In this document: positions 63,262 through 64,000 of the stretch, piece after piece | How positions within the stretch are numbered: position 1 is the stretch's first letter | Layout: the number at the start of each line of letters is the position of its first letter | Source: Paenibacillus shirakamiensis | GTDB taxonomy: Bacteria; Bacillota; Bacilli; Paenibacillales; Paenibacillaceae | NCBI RefSeq assembly: GCF_017874255.1 | Contig: NZ_JAGGLD010000003.1 | Span: 1-64,000, forward strand | Reading direction: 5' to 3' | Length of the DNA stretch: 64,000 nt | Notes under the pieces: model-generated | Told to the model about the DNA's origin: nothing | Databases searched by the model: none | Seen by the model: only the letters and a program-made list of their open reading frames with translations | Program-made: the position numbers and the translations under genes

Positions 63262-64000
63262 CTATTCATAGTGCACCCATTTCTTCTGCAGACGGACTTG
63301 GATGACAGTAAGCACGAATAAAATAATGAATAATACCCAAGCAATTGCTGAAGCATAGCCCATACGTAAAAAGGAAAATCCTTCTCGGTACAAGTAGATC
63401 ATCAGGACAAGACTTGAATTGTTAGGACCTCCAGCCGCTGTGGCATCCAGAGCCCCTCCTGTCATCACATAAATCTGTTCAAAGGCTTGGAACGTTGAGA
63501 TCGTACTCAGTACGACCACAAGGAACGTTGTACCAGAAATCAGTGGAACCGTGATATTGATAAATTTCCTCCATGTTCCTGCACCATCAATCTGAGCCGC
63601 TTCATAGACATCGGAGGGAACATTTTGCAGTCCTGCTAGAAAAATCACCATAATATAGCCAATCCCTTTCCAGATGGCAATCAAGACTAGTAAAGGAATC
63701 ACAAGCCTCTCATCTTGCAGCCAACGCTGTGGGTCCAGGCCTAATTTGACCAAAAAAGCATTTGCAAGACCAAATCTTATATTAAAGAACGCATCCGCTA
63801 CATACAAAATTACGGTCCATGAGGAAATGACAGGCAAGAAATGAGCTAAGCGGAATAATTTCAGTCCCTTTAATCGCTGATTGAGCGCAGTCGCCAGCAT
63901 TAAGGCAAATACCGTCTGAAGAGGAACGAACAATACGGCGAAATAAAGCGTATTTCCTAGGGATTTCCAAAATATTGGTTCATGAAACAGCTTCTCGTAA
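63262..64000 (-). CDS. Carbohydrate ABC transporter permease, MalF/LplB type (partial, 5' end outside window)
   Basis: The frame runs open to the right edge, so the start lies beyond the window; at least 245 residues are visible. Upstream of the first internal ATG, the in-frame reading is KLFHEPIFWKSLGNTLYFAVLFV, a normal CUT1 permease stretch. The EAA loop is DVYEAAQIDGAGTWRKFINITVPLIS. It has at least five helices here. It is the first visible gene of the catabolic operon; a binding-protein gene probably lies just outside. Confidence 0.9.
   Translation of the reverse strand, partial: YEKLFHEPIFWKSLGNTLYFAVLFVPLQTVFALMLATALNQRLKGLKLFRLAHFLPVISSWTVILYVADAFFNIRFGLANAFLVKLGLDPQRWLQDERLVIPLLVLIAIWKGIGYIMVIFLAGLQNVPSDVYEAAQIDGAGTWRKFINITVPLISGTTFLVVVLSTISTFQAFEQIYVMTGGALDATAAGGPNNSSLVLMIYLYREGFSFLRMGYASAIAWVLFIILFVLTVIQVRLQKKWVHYE

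Noticed and set aside
1..64000. tRNA, rRNA, CRISPR arrays, transposases, phage genes
   Set aside because: I looked for T-loop patterns, regularly spaced repeats and transposase or integrase motifs and saw none; a computed search could still find weak cases.

Overview
The window looks like chromosome of a low-GC, spore-forming Gram-positive bacterium, most likely Paenibacillus or a close relative. The reasons are strong AGGAGG ribosome sites with frequent TTG and GTG starts, a glgC-glgD pair, a small Cys/Val/His-rich protein resembling a spore coat protein, many GNAT acetyltransferases, and secreted Big2-domain proteins. I saw no tRNA, rRNA, CRISPR array or insertion sequence.

Layout. 0.5-12 kb holds mixed housekeeping and stress genes: a trypsin-like protease, an LLM monooxygenase with a GNAT, a UPF0173 hydrolase, type I pullulanase, a ClpP paralogue, an ECF-like sigma factor, a CPA1 Na+/H+ antiporter, an AIM24-family protein, and a TetR/SDR divergent pair. 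12-16 kb is an iron-type operon (FecCD, FecCD, exporter-type ABC) with a Fur box inside its promoter. 16-20.5 kb holds a coat-like protein, a CNNM/CorC transporter and a GNAT-GNAT-Nudix-GNAT operon. 20.6-25.4 kb is glgC-glgD-glgP, with glgA and glgB missing. 25.7-33 kb holds a TrxB-like oxidoreductase, a TrpXYZ-type ABC importer, a phosphodiesterase, a DUF7916 TIM barrel and an alpha-glucosidase. 33-37.5 kb holds a Bcr/CflA transporter, an oxidoreductase, a GNAT and an epimerase whose 3' end is fused to an SDR remnant.

37.7-47 kb is an accessory, decaying region. It has three TTG-initiated secreted proteins with seven propeller-like repeats and Big2 domains, a fragment of a fourth, two membrane proteins, a pseudogene of unknown family and a broken S66 peptidase.

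47.2-50.9 kb is the most novel block. Three tandem small peptides (47, 38 and 39 aa) share a C-x4-C ... G-C-C pattern. They are followed by a MauE-like membrane protein, a membrane-anchored MauD/TlpA-like thioredoxin (CSTC) and an ABC exporter without a peptidase domain. Between peptides and exporter lies a 16-codon Cys-rich micro-ORF whose stop codon falls in the loop of a terminator hairpin. I read this as a candidate system for making, oxidising and exporting disulfide-rich peptides, possibly controlled by attenuation.

51-55.4 kb carries a copper amine oxidase N-domain protein, an AAC(6')-like acetyltransferase, an ASCH protein, a GNAT with a fosmidomycin-resistance-type MFS transporter, and an aldo/keto reductase. 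55.6-64 kb is one tightly packed minus-strand operon: sugar ABC permeases (the first runs off the window), Gfo/Idh dehydrogenase, sugar isomerase/epimerase, an unusual regulator with a GGDEF-like domain, M20 amidohydrolase, DHOD/PreA-like flavoprotein and DapA-like lyase. It looks catabolic, with unknown substrate.
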